From: Zygnema cylindricum
Lineage: Eukaryota > Streptophyta > Zygnematophyceae > Zygnematales > Zygnemataceae
Assembly: GCA_037447655.1 (NCBI GenBank)
Contig: JBBHKE010002507.1
Coordinates: 124,001-188,000 of the forward strand
Direction: 5' to 3'
Length of the DNA: 64,000 bases
Below the pieces are notes generated by a model, which searched no databases, was not told the origin of the DNA, and saw only the letters and a list, made by a program, of their open reading frames with translations. How positions within the stretch are numbered: position 1 is the first letter of the stretch; each line of letters begins with the position of its first letter. This document shows, one piece after another, positions 23,276 to 33,677 of this stretch. Position numbers and translations under genes: made by a program.

Positions 23276-23544
23276 ATAAGCGAAAATGAAAAACTGAAAA
23301 GTGTAACGAACAACCGACGAGCGGCGGAATCTATGACATTTCCCACATCGGCTTCCTACAGAAGACTGAGTGGAGGACACAAAAAATACGCGTGCGCAAA
23401 TGAAGCAACTTTTTTTTTTAGTCTCCGTACAGTTTTTCATATAATGTGAGACTTACGAAATTTACGAAAGCTACGAAACAAACGAATACTACGTAGTTTT
23501 CGTAAAAAAGTCATAATTTGTACAAATAGGACATCTATGGTATA

Positions 23545-24171
23545 AATTTTATAACATCCCTTTCTATTTAAGATTTAGTATAACGCTATACACCACATGT
23601 TTAAATATATCGGTGATAACGATTTATTCGTCACCATTCAAGATATCGCCTCCGCTTGCCTCCTGATATTTGATTATATCGATAATGCAGAAATTTAGCA
23701 ATGGGAAATGTACAAATACAAAAATCCGTTTTTCAAATTGTGCAATTTTTTCATTTTTTCCGATTTCTACGTAAAATTCGTGACTTTAGAAAAAATCGCA
23801 AAAAAACGCGGAGAACTATCTGTGCGATAAACTGAACGGAAAATTTACGGGAATCTACGGACTTTGACGAAAAGATGAGCTGCACTTCTTAGTACTTTCT
23901 ATCCGATAAACTGAACAAAACTTTTTGGGTAAATGTACGAAATTCTAAATAAATGTCCATAATTTTATTTAAAATATACCGACTTTTACGAAAAGAGACT
24001 TTGCATTGTTGCGCCATTTGCTCGCAGTAAACTTGAATTCTGTACGATGGTACGGATTTTTTTTTTTGCATGTACGGAATAGTACAGATACAGAATCACT
24101 AACGAATTTAACGATTTTTTCAAATCGTTCAATGCGTTACTTATGCATAATTCGTCGCGATTGAATCGTTA
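23545..24171. other. Non-coding stretch
   Basis: AT-rich, no gene recognised. Confidence 0.5.
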
Positions 24172-24783
24172 CACCGCGAATCGTAATAACAGTAATGAAA
24201 AAATTGGGTAAAAAAAATAAAAAAACTAGAGTAATGAACTTTAATTTATGTGATAGAACTTTTTCACAGAGGAAGTTTACTCTAATTTATTTTAATACTT
24301 TATATTAGGTTATGTCGGCATTAATAATCCACGCTGTAATTATGAACAGTAAATTACGTAGACGTACAAAATCTGGCAGTCCGTATAGTTTTGACGTCAT
24401 TATGACGTTAGTATTATTTGTCACGCTGAATGTCAATTAATTTTCACACTGATGACGATTCTTTCGACGCACAAGAGTTATGCGAACGACCTTTTTTCGA
24501 TGTGATTGATTTTTTTGTTTAATGCAATTTCACATGCGAGAGCAATTTTATTAAATCATTATTTGTACCTTTTTACTTATAAAAGTACATTTTTGCACGA
24601 TCGGACGTTGTCGGTACTCCACACTATTTAAAACGAACTTGTATTATAATTTTTAAAGCCTGTTAAACCTCACCTATATTAGAATAATGAAAATATTAGA
24701 ATAATTTACTCTATTTGACGTGATAGAGTCAAAATTTCGAGCGATTGAATTAGCGTTATTTACTCTAATTACAATTCGCGGTG
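24172..24783. mobile_element. TA-flanked MITE with CACCGCGAAT ends, copy 2
   Basis: TA at 24170-24171 and 24784-24785. CACCGCGAATCGTAATAACA at the left is inverted at the right (TCTAATTACAATTCGCGGTG). 612 bp, no coding capacity. Confidence 0.75.
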
Positions 24784-24989
24784 TAGTACTCAACGGTTTG
24801 AAAAACTATGTAAAAATCTAACAAAATAATACGATAAATGTTAAAGTTCAAATATTTATTCCGAATTTCATTTTTCCGAGCGTTTTTTTTTTACTGTTTG
24901 AAATTGATTAATAAACTGTTTTTGGGTAGGATTGTTAATTTTCCATTGGAGATGTGTCAATAACTGATGTGCAATCTATTTTGGGAAGA

Positions 24990-25948
24990 GATCATGGCAG
25001 TGACTATTTTGGTTGCCCACAGTCACTTACGTCACTTTGTTAAAGATTGTACGTTTTAAGTACACATTGATACAAATAAAGTATCGTTGAGTTTAAAATT
25101 GACAAACATTAGTTAAAGAGCTTTGGTTCTCAAAATATTGTTACAACCGGTTAAGAAATTGCAACGCTTGCGAATGTCGACCGTCGTAATAAAATCAACA
25201 ATTCACACGGCCGGTCACAATTTTTTGTATAAGAACAGCGACAACCACATTCAAATACAAGTGTTGCACAAAGTCACTTTTTGACTTTACGTGAGCTCTA
25301 TTGTGAGCTCTATTGTGAGAGCATATGTTGGCTTTTAACTTAACAACAAAATTTAAATTTAATCGCGAATCATTACATTGAACTTAGACGCAAAATGAAG
25401 AACGTCGCTAAATGAAACCTCTGAAAAGTAAACTACTAGAAGTCTTGTACGGATAAATTAAATTGCACGAAACAAAATATATATTTTTACACTATAATAA
25501 AACGGACTCGCGTAAAAACATCAAACTAACTGAAAAAAATGGAAGTCGTCACGCGCGGCCAAATGAAGCTACACTATTTAGTAATTCACAATTCGCGATT
25601 AAACTTCAATTTTGCGGCTAAGTTAAAAGCCAACACGTACTCTCACCTTGGAGCTCACGTAAAGTGAGAAAATGGATGTGTGTAATACTTTTATTTACAT
25701 GTGGTTGCCCGAGTTTTGTTACAGTAAAACGTGGTCGGTCATGTGAAATTTTGATTTTATTATGACTGTCGGCGTACGTAAGCGTGACAAAATGTTAACC
25801 GCTTGTAACAATAATTTTAGAGTCGAAGTTGTTCAACTGATAACCTGTCAAGTATACACTCAACGGTACTTTACTTGTACCATTGTGTACTTAGAACGTA
25901 GAGCTTTGACAATGACTGTACGCAACCAAAAAAGTCAATGCCATGATC
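24990..25948. repeat. Long imperfect foldback (arms about 391 and 369 bp)
   Basis: The left arm (24990-25380) aligns with the reverse complement of the right arm (25580-25948) along its whole length, at roughly 70% identity by eye. Perfect blocks include GATCATGGCA, ATTGTTACAA, TAATAAAATCA, ACTTTACGTGAGCTC and TTGGCTTTTAACTTA. The left arm has a 12-base internal duplication (CTCTATTGTGAG) absent from the right. The spacer of about 200 bases (25381-25579) is not paired. A transcript would form one long hairpin. It may be a foldback transposon, two head-to-head repeat copies, or a small-RNA source. No ORF and no clear target duplication. Confidence 0.8.
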
Positions 25949-26339
25949 AATTCCCTTAATCATAAGGGACCATTTTTATATATCCATGTAGTACTCAATA
26001 ACCATTCGGTAATCGTATAGTGTTATTTGCAGTTTCCCATACTAGATGTCAAAATTAATTCAGCGGTTAAAAAAGTTATTAACATTTTTTTTGTGTGGCG
26101 TGTCGTTGTCAATGTTTTCCATGTTTTTTAAGCATTTTTCACTCTTTGGGGAATAAAGGTACAGTTGAAATGTGTATCATATCAGTGATGGACTAACCAA
26201 TATCTAATTTGCCAATGCGTTTTCATTGATACGTAAGGAAGGGAAATCAATAATTTGCCAAAATCGATTTGTTAATGCCACGCGATACGACGGTAAAACC
26301 AATGTATTACATACTACGATAAGATATAGATATGTCGAT
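25949..26339. other. Non-coding stretch
   Basis: No feature recognised. Confidence 0.45.
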
Positions 26340-26772
26340 ATTCAAATTTTTAGGCTCGTGAGGGTACCGAGGACATTATGATGTAGCAGCAAACTTCAAA
26401 AGGTGACAGCTCACACTACTATGGAGGCTGAGAACATGGCGGCCATCTTAGCTATCAAAGAGTTACTTTGGGTAAAGGCTCTCCTCCAAGAGCTTTTGTA
26501 TATGTAGTGTGGGACTTTGATAATGTAGTGTGACAATCAAGCTCCCATTGCTATTGCATCTAACCCTAGCCATCACTTCAAGAGCAAACACATGATATTA
26601 AGCTCCATTTTGTGAGATAGAAGGTTATGGGAAAAGTTTTCAAACTCAGTTATTTACCAAATGAGCAGATGGTTGTTGACACGACGACTAAACCCTAGCC
26701 AGCACCTAAATGAGAGTTTTGAAAATAGGCATGTGGTCTAAGTGGCTATTAGAGTATAAAGCTTTAGGGGAG
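26340..26772 (+). pseudogene. Ty1/copia RNase H remnant (relative of the 47267-52881 element)
   Basis: Spread over shifting frames one can read TTMEAENMAAILAIKEL, LWVKALLQELL, CDNQAPIAIASNP, HHFKSKHM and later YLPNEQM. These are the conserved blocks of copia RNase H that begin with the S-MEAEYMA motif. Several stops and frameshifts are present. It ends in a polypurine stretch (TTTAGGGGAG) directly before an LTR start at 26773, as expected for the 3' end of an element. Confidence 0.8.
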
Positions 26773-27255
26773 TGTTGTTTTGGGAAGGTTTAGTCCTCTC
26801 TATGCCTCTGAATGTGAGGGAGAGAGAGAGAGTTGTAAGACTTAGAATGTTTTCAGTAAGCCCTGTCAGTACGACCCAAATTTGGTGTTACAGTGACTTA
26901 TTGCGGAGTAAACTAATGAATACACTCTCGGTACACGCTCTAGTGCAAAAAAGAGTGTATTGCAAAATATACATTTGTTGGTGTATGCGTACACATGAGG
27001 ACCAAAATGACACGTGGTGGTTCATCTACAAAACTTAACGTGAGATGTAGTTGGCGAACGGAGACCGCCAACAAATGGTGGTATGATCGGATTATGTACA
27101 TGATGATCTAAAGTGGAATACAAAATCCTACTTAGTTGTAAATATTCATTTGAATTGGTCTTTGTCGTTGTTTGTTTAGTTAATTAGTGTAGGATTCCTT
27201 TTTTGACATACCGTGTCGTTTCAGGTATACACACAGTATTTTGTGTATCACGTTG
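26773..27255 (+). mobile_element. Partial copia 3' LTR
   Basis: It starts TGTTGTTTTGGGAAGGTTTA and follows the LTRs at 47267-48088 and 52042-52881 (read on the minus strand) through TTAGTCCTC, GAGGACCAAAATG, GGAGACCGCCAACAAATG and GTAGGATTCC. Similarity fades near 27250, so the last third is missing. 27256-27400 is A/G-rich with no assignment. Confidence 0.7.
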
Positions 27256-27400
27256 CTAGATGTATTTGGTGAATCAGCTTAAAGGGGGGAGAGAAAGGAG
27301 AAAAAATCACATTCCACACCCGAGGGTTTCTCCAGTGGGGTGGAGCAGCAACTCCAAAGGGGACAGCTTAGCGGAAGTTGTCAGCAGTTATGTCCTAGCC

Positions 27401-28140
27401 GGACGGGTAAAAGTAGACCCATAGGCAGGATTGGAATTCAACATCACTCGTTGGGGCAGACTACCGAAAGCACAGGCAACTGTTGAGACAAGGAAAATGG
27501 ATTAGACCTTTGGGGAACAGTTAGATCCTCAGCAGATGGCCCAGTTATCGTAACTATTGGCAAGAAACAAACACGTGTTCACTTGGACAAAAACATATGT
27601 CGACATCTACAAAGGAAATCCTTTCCAAATTGATTTGATTGACAAGATGGCAACTGTTTGGTAAGAAACAAAATCCTCTCTGCTTCAAGGAAAAGGAGTT
27701 TATCACAGCAAAAGTCAGAACCTTGGTGGAAGCCTGATTGGTTCAGGAAAGTACCGGACTCCATGGGTTTGATTCTTTGACAGTTCCCCCTCCTAAGAAG
27801 GATACATCCGAAAAAACAATAGATTTTCGGATGTGTGGGGACAATCGCATGCTGAACACTACTACCATGTTCGACAAGTATTCGATGCCAACCCCAGAAG
27901 AGATTTTGACTCTCTTCGTGGGGTCACCATCTACTCCATCTTGAACATGAAGAACGGGTTTCACGTGATTGCCATGGAACCGAAGCACCGGGAGAGAACG
28001 ACATTTTGGGCAAGCTCTAGGTTGTATGAGTGGATTTACATGCCTTTTGGGCTAAAGAATGCACCTTCTAAAATTCCAACGGGCGATGGATGAAGCTCTC
28101 CAAGGAATCGATTGCGCCTAGTGCTATATTGATTATGTAA
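27401..28140 (+). pseudogene. Ty3/gypsy reverse transcriptase, broken
   Basis: Frame 27738-27920 has DFRMCGDNRMLNTTT and YSMPTPEEIL; after a frameshift, 27917-28075 has SILNMKNGFHVIAME and WIYMPFGLKNAP. These are the finger and palm blocks of gypsy RT. At 28118-28135 the catalytic box reads YIDY rather than YIDD (GAT to TAT), so this copy lost a metal-binding Asp as well as its frame. Upstream sequence (27401-27735) probably holds the gag-protease end but is too decayed to divide. Confidence 0.85.
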
Positions 28141-28500
28141 TCATCTTCTTCAAGACCTTTGAGGAACACTTAGAGCATGTTTAGATTGTCCTCCGAGCCC
28201 TCCAAGCAGCGGGTTTGGAACTAGGCAAAGGTATTTGTGGTAAGGACGATATAATATACCTTGGACATGAAGTGACCCCAGAGACAGTAAGCCCTCATAT
28301 GGTCAAGGTGACAGCCATCGACGCTCTTCTTCTACCCCAAGACATTTTGGACCTTCGCACATTTCTTCGCCTTGCTAACTACTATTGAAGGTTTATTCCT
28401 GAGTTCAGCTGTCACGCCCAACCTTGTCAGTAGTTACTACGGAAGGACCAAGAATGGAAGTGGGCCGAAGAGCAGAAGATTGCCCTCTAGTTTTGAAAGG
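28141..28500 (+). pseudogene. Gypsy RT thumb/connection region
   Basis: One frame gives EEHLEHV, VLRALQAAGLELGKG, YLGHEVTPETVSPH and LRTFLRLANYY, with at least two stops. This is the sequence between RT and RNase H in gypsy elements. Confidence 0.75.
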
Positions 28501-28925
28501 TGCGCTGAAACATCACCCTCCGCTCCAGATGCCAGATCACCGAAAACCTTTCCTCCTTTACATTTAATGGAGCAGGTTTTGATTGGGGACAATTTTGGCT
28601 CAAATAGATGACGCGGGGGCTGAGTATGTGGTGGCTTATGCCAACCGCAACAATAATAGGGTGGAGAGAAATTATAGCAATTACCATGGAGAGCTCTTTA
28701 TAGCTGTTTTGGCAATTCAGCATTTCCGGCCCTATTTCTATGGGCTCCCTTTCACTCTCATTACAGACCATCAACCTCTCAAATGGATCATGGAAAACAG
28801 TAAGCTAACCGGCAAAACTCGCCAGATGGGTTATGATCTTGCAGAAATACGATTTCATTGTTATCCATCGGCCAGGGGAAATCCATAGGAATGCCGAGGG
28901 ACTTAGTCGAATTCACAATCCACTC
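28501..28925 (+). pseudogene. Gypsy RNase H
   Basis: It has AQIDDAGAEYVVAYANR, NYSNYHGELFIAVLAIQHF, YFYGLPFTLITDHQPLKW and LTGKTRQM in an uninterrupted stretch (28583-28888). E (HGEL) and D (TDHQ) of the active site are present. The part before, with the first Asp, is frame-shifted. Confidence 0.85.
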
Positions 28926-29199
28926 TGGATTCTACTGGGGCGCGGCATGATGATGATTCGGAGATCATTCTGGGACTTATTCGAGCCTCTTCCACTTTAA
29001 TGTGGCTTCCCCGATCTGGGTGGGGAGTGTCCACTTTTGTGGAAAACGTGGAGGGGCATGCACCAATACGAGCCGGACAAAAAGATATCTATTATGACCT
29101 CGAGTCCCTAAATTCCATCCAGTAGAGATCTCCTCTTTCCCACTAAGCTGGAGTTTAATTATCTCGTGTGTAGACTTGGATGGTGGCGTATGACTTAGA

Positions 29200-29880
29200 C
29201 CAAGGTATTATCCTCAAGAAATGGGCGTATGGAATGAGGAAAGTGGTTCCTCCCCGCGCAAATTGAGAAACTTTGATCACCCATCTCCACTAGCAATGCA
29301 GACAATTCGGGCAAAAACGGACCACTTCTCTGGTCAAGGTTCTTATTGGTGGCATGGGTTGCGGACCCCAGTCAACCAAATTGTACAAATTTTCTCTTCC
29401 TACGATCGAGTAAAAGCAACATTTAACAAAATAGGCGGAACCGGGTTTCATTCTTTTCCCATCTGGGGAATGTTTTATTGATGGTCCTTAGATTTTTTGG
29501 AGCCTCTTTTGACCAGCAGACGGGGGAATTGTTTCGTGCTAGTCATGGTCAAACATTTTTCAAAATAGATAGAGTTGGAAGTTTTGCCCGGAATGAGTCC
29601 AAGTCCATTGCAGATGCCTTTTTACAATGGGTGTTGTCACAATTTGGGGCGCTAGCAAAGGTTTTAACCGACCAAGGCTTTAAATTTGCCGAAGAATTTT
29701 CAAAATTTTTGGAGAAATGCCTTATTGACCATCCGTTGACTAGTCGTGACCACCAACAAACCGACAGTTTGGCCGAAAGGTGCTTACAGACAGTGAAGGT
29801 GTCACTACGAAAATATGTAGTCAAAGAAGATTTGGGGGAGTGGGTTAGAAGGGTACCTTAGATTGCCATGGGATACTAGT
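29200..29880 (+). pseudogene. Gypsy integrase
   Basis: 29221-29481 carries a weak zinc-binding region (YWWHGLRTPVNQIV, DRVKAT) lacking several His/Cys. 29478-29861 carries the catalytic core: SIADAFLQWVLSQFGA, VLTDQGFKF, FLEKCLIDHPLTS and LAERCLQTVKVSLRKYV. TDQG supplies the second Asp and LAER the Glu region. The first Asp segment is altered. The frames do not join. Confidence 0.85.
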
Positions 29881-30488
29881 GTAACTGGCAAGCTTCCCTC
29901 CACTTATATAGCCCTTACTTCATCCTATTTGGATGACATCCCATCTTGCGCGGAGCTGCCTCGGCCCAAGCAGTGGTCCTCGCAGAAATAGATGACTAGG
30001 GAGCTGTCGAAAGACTGAACGTCGACAGAGCTAAAGTATTCCACGAAGAGATGCCTCTTGCCATGGGGAACTTATAGTCGGCTCAACACAAAGATCAACT
30101 GTGGTATTCTCAACGCCCGAGCGTTAATTATGTTCCAAAAAAACGGCGATTTATGCTCGGGGACTTTGTACATAGGAAGCAACAGAAAAAAGACACGCTG
30201 GATATTGCTGTTGGGCGAGTAAATCTTGAATGTGGTAGACGTTTCTAACAATGGAGCTCTTACATTGGTGGGGAAAGATGGCCTATGAATTAAACAGAAT
30301 CAAATCGATGTGGACCCTTGCCATCTTCAAGGATTGGAGGATGAGCCCACTTTTCACTTAACTTACTTAGCCGACCCTCTTCCTTGGTCCTCAGCTTGTA
30401 ATCTGTCCCCCCATCTTGGCAGCGTCTTGGTTCTGCAATCACTGCAGCCAGTGTTGGCATTGACCATTTCTTCATGCCTCTTGGGAGC
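29881..30488 (+). pseudogene. Gypsy polyprotein C-terminal end, interrupted by an LTR
   Basis: Shifting frames give SPYFILFG, VVLAEIDD, RLNVDRAKVFHEEM, PKKRRFMLGDFVHRKQ and DPCHLQGLEDEP, typical of the region after the integrase core. The reading ends where the solo LTR at 30489 is inserted; GGAGC (30484-30488) is the duplicated target. Confidence 0.65.
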
Positions 30489-31356
30489 TGTTGAAAAGAG
30501 GTAATTAATAGTTCACTTCCATATTTTAGTTTTGTTTTAAAGAAAGATTGTGAGGATCAAAGGCGCGCCATGGCTGCCGCCATATTTAGAAAGTGGCAGT
30601 TTTTGCAGTTAAGGGTATTTTGGCTAAAATGATGCCTAGGTCTAGATTTGAACCTGTGACCTCTAGATTCTTTATAGCCTAACGCCTTAACCATTAAATC
30701 GTTACGAAACGATACACGTGACGGGTTTCATAAATATATAAACATTAACGAAACAGCTAATTAATAGAAGACTAACCAAAAGGAGCAATTTTTGCTATAT
30801 GTTTTGATCCGACGGCCGGCATTATAGCCGCCACGCGAAGTGAGATTTTTGGCGGCATACGGATATAGCGTCACGCGATGCCACGTGGCGCCACATTATT
30901 TGATACCGGAGAAGATGGGAGGAGGAACCATGGCTTCCGATATGACAGGTGTCACCTTGTAGACCTTGTCGTACAATGGTTGTACAATAAGTACATCGCC
31001 CATTGTACCTTCTTGTACTTTATAGTGTTCCTATTGGATTAGGGTTTAATAGTATGTAGTCATGAGTAGGCAGACCGAGACTTAGTAATATTTAGGTACC
31101 TCTCTCTCTAAGAGAGCTTGTAACTCTAAAGGTCATCTTTGACCAGCCATAACTTACTGCTAAGGTGAGCAAATTCAGTGATTCTTTTTGTGTTTGACTC
31201 AAGGGAGTCTTGTCCTCACAGGGGTGAGGGTGGTCAGAATATTTGTGTGCCTGGGCGGCGCGTTTTTTCAGCGGGAAAGTAGAAGGGGCAAATGTTATCC
31301 TAGAGGCTTTACATAGGATGCTCATTCTGTGGGTCAATGGAGACCACAGAATTTTA
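30489..31356 (+). mobile_element. Solo copia LTR inserted in the gypsy element
   Basis: It runs from TGTTGAAAAGAGG to ACCACAGAATTTTA and is flanked by GGAGC on both sides (30484-30488, 31357-31361), a 5-bp target duplication. It is close in sequence to the LTR at 35646-36550 read on the minus strand. The last 19 bases begin with ATG (31338) and encode METTEF, the first residues of gag, so the LTR contains the gag start. A tRNA-like sequence lies on the opposite strand at 30641-30700. It is a product of LTR-LTR recombination. Confidence 0.85.
30641..30700 (-). other. tRNA-like sequence inside the solo LTR, antisense
   Basis: Read on the minus strand, TAATGGTTAAGGCG resembles a Pol III A box and, about 30 bases on, AGGTTCAAATCT resembles a B box (consensus GGTTCRANNCC). 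T-stem pairing is poor. The same pair of motifs recurs in other LTRs of the group. Confidence 0.5.
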
Positions 31357-31361
31357 GGAGC

Positions 31362-31460
31362 CACGCCCTCAACCCTCAATCACTTGGTTTTGCGGGAGCT
31401 GCAAATTGGGCGGGTAATTAATTTATGTCTTAGTGACGATTGACTAAGAGGGGGGGAGAT
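31362..31460 (+). other. Gypsy tail with polypurine tract
   Basis: The gypsy sequence resumes after the target duplication and ends in AAGAGGGGGGGAGAT, a clear polypurine tract, immediately before TGTGATCTGAG, the likely 3' LTR start. Confidence 0.6.
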
Positions 31461-31800
31461 TGTGATCTGAGTCTGATTACCAAGACCCACCCTTTTTTTT
31501 TCTGAGTCAAATGGGGAAAGGATGGGGAAAGGGTTAACTTTTTCACCTTCCCATACATCCATTTCCATTTCTTGTCTAATTCTCTCGTATGCTTTGCATA
31601 CATGTCTACGGAAGGGATGGTGGGCAAAAATGGGCATTATTACCATCACAAGAAGCATTTGCATTTAGGGTTATTTGTAATATTTTGGTGGAGGCTATTC
31701 CTGGATGCGAGCCTTATTTTTATGTTTCCACGGGCACGCTTGACAACTGTCTATCACGTGTGCGTTTTCGGCAAACCTTTATTTAACCATGTTTTTCGGG
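31461..31800 (+). mobile_element. Probable gypsy 3' LTR (start)
   Basis: It begins TGTGATCTGAGTCTGATTAC after the polypurine tract. About 290 bases recur as a direct repeat at 32938-33220 (GACCCACC, GAGTCAAATGGGGAAAGG, GATGGTGGGCAAAAATGGGC, GAAGCATTTGCATTT). The right end of the LTR was not found. Confidence 0.55.
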
Positions 31801-32925
31801 CCTCTTTCTACCCCGTATGGTCATCAGAGTATGGTAGAAGGAGAACATCAACGGGGACAAGATTGTGTCATTTTCTAAACTGCGCAGAACGATCTTTATT
31901 GCGCGTCTAATGGAGATTGGACGACAAAGTTATTCCCTTTCAAAGATTACAATTCTATTGCATACGACCTGTTGCCACCAACCCTAGTGACGGGTACATT
32001 TTGGAACGCCATGTAACTTATCAGATATTCCTCTAGATTATACTGTTAGGGGACAGTAGGAGTTTAGTTTAAGGCCAAGTGACTCTCGGTCCATTAATTA
32101 CATCAGGTCAACGTTTGGCGTTTCCGTGTCATTTTAAGTACTTTGTCTTATAAGAGTGGAACAAATTTGGACTTTTAGCCGCGGATCTAGCGGCAGTTGG
32201 AAGCATAATGTTTTTCCCTAAGTGTAGTACGGCTTACTTTGTCTTATGTCAGTATAATAGCATTTACTTTCCACTCATAGCTCCTTGCATTGCTTTGACT
32301 TTTGGATCTGAAACTGGACAAACTTGGTTGTATAAGGCACTGCGGGCCGAAAAAGACTGGTTGTTTTTTTAGTACTCTCTTCGAGAAAACCACCTGAAAT
32401 TCTAAACAAACCTTCATTTAGAGAATTTTTGTTTTGTTTGTGTTTTTACTCTATTGCCATCTTGGTTTTGAATATGTTTTTTGTGGAGATGATAGTTTGG
32501 GCAGGTAGTTGGCACGATCCATCCTTTGGGTGATTTTTAACTTTTTGCTGCTTAAAACTGATAAGAGTCTTGTCAGTTCCGAGTTGCAAACACCGAGTGG
32601 TGAAGGAGGATCATACTAGTGTTCGGTACCATCGGAAGAGGTTTCACCTTCTCTCTCTATCATCGTTGATTGTCGAAGTATGTTGAGCTTCCTTCGCTAT
32701 TTTCCTTATGATTATCTTTATTTCTCTTTTTCTGGGGCAAGGTGATATTGTTAAATTTGAAACGGCCAATTGTATTTCTTTTTTTATATTTCTACTTGGG
32801 AGTTCATTTGTATCTTCTTTGGTAGCATTTTTGGCTTCGGCAATGTTTGGCCGTAGTAGGCGGCTATAACCTCTTAATCAGGACAACGGGTTTTGAGGGA
32901 GCATTTGTTAAGACCTCCAGTGGTA
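31801..32925. other. Sequence between two LTR-like direct repeats
   Basis: No coding motif was recognised. It may be the rest of a long LTR or the internal part of a deleted element. Confidence 0.35.
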
Positions 32926-33235
32926 AAGCACTGAAATTGGGATCTCAGCCTGATAACCGAGACCCACCTCTTTTTCCGAGTCAAATGGGGAAAGGAAAGG
33001 GGTGGGGGTATCTTTTTCACCTTCTCATGCATTCATTTCCATTTTTGGTCCAATTATCTCCTATGCTTTCCATGAAGGGAAGGGATGGTGGGCAAAAATG
33101 GGCATTATTATCATCGAGAGAAGCATTTGCATTTGGGGTAATTTGTAGGATTTCAGTGCAAACGATTCTTCGTTGCGGGCTTTTTTCTTATGTTTCCCCG
33201 GGCACGCTTGACAATTGTAGAGTAGAGAGATTTTC
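32926..33235 (+). repeat. Second copy of the gypsy LTR-like repeat
   Basis: A direct repeat of 31461-31750, about 80% similar by eye. It lacks the polypurine tract, so it is not the 3' LTR of the same decayed pol region. Confidence 0.6.
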
Positions 33236-33455
33236 AAAAGATTTGTTATGATTAGCGCGAATCTTGTATCAACGTCGCTCGATTCAAAAGTACAGCCCCA
33301 AAAGTGTGACGAGGAGGAAACAGTTGTCGTACCTTATTGTGAGGCGGTTGACTATCTTATGTACTTATAGTATCGACACTCGACCAAGTATTGCGGCAGC
33401 GATTTCGTTCATTAGTCGTTATTGCAATGTGTCAAATTAATTTTAATGGGAGGTA

Positions 33456-33675
33456 CACCACCAATTGCCATCACCATACAAGGTTTTTTAGCGCATAGGA
33501 ATAATTATTGTTATCAACGCTAATTGGGGATTTGTAAATTTTTAAAGAAGTCGTTTACTCTACTTAGGAATTAGGGTTTTTTTTTTAAATAGTATGGATA
33601 ATTCTATTTGAGAATTGCAGAAAAATAAAAGCGGGAACAAATTAGCGTTCAATACACTAATTACGATTGGCGGTG
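33456..33675. mobile_element. TA-flanked MITE with CACCGCGAAT-type ends, short copy 3
   Basis: TA at 33454-33455 and 33676-33677. The left end CACCACCAATTGC and right end ACGATTGGCGGTG are inverted with mismatches. 220 bp, an internally deleted member of the family at 7225 and 24172. Confidence 0.55.
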
Positions 33676-33677
33676 TA

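Larger units (their letters stand above)
21292..23542. mobile_element. TA-flanked non-autonomous DNA element carrying minisatellite arrays
   Basis: The termini are perfect inverted repeats of TACCATAGATGTCCTAT (17 bp), and TA lies directly outside both ends, so TATACCATAGATGTCCTAT is read inwards from 21290 and from 23544. It is 2251 bp long. AACGAATACTACGTAG occurs as a direct repeat near both ends. The interior has two arrays of a 47-49 bp repeat separated by about 630 bases. No transposase is encoded; the many overlapping ORFs with repeating peptides come from the arrays. TA insertion suggests mobilisation by a Tc1/mariner-like enzyme, which is an inference. Confidence 0.7.

Noticed and set aside
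21635-23346. ORFs with repeating peptides such as RTRIFISAASSGIYG, looking like a repeat protein
   Set aside because: They follow from a 47-49 bp DNA repeat that is not a multiple of three, so the frame changes from unit to unit and several frames on both strands are open.
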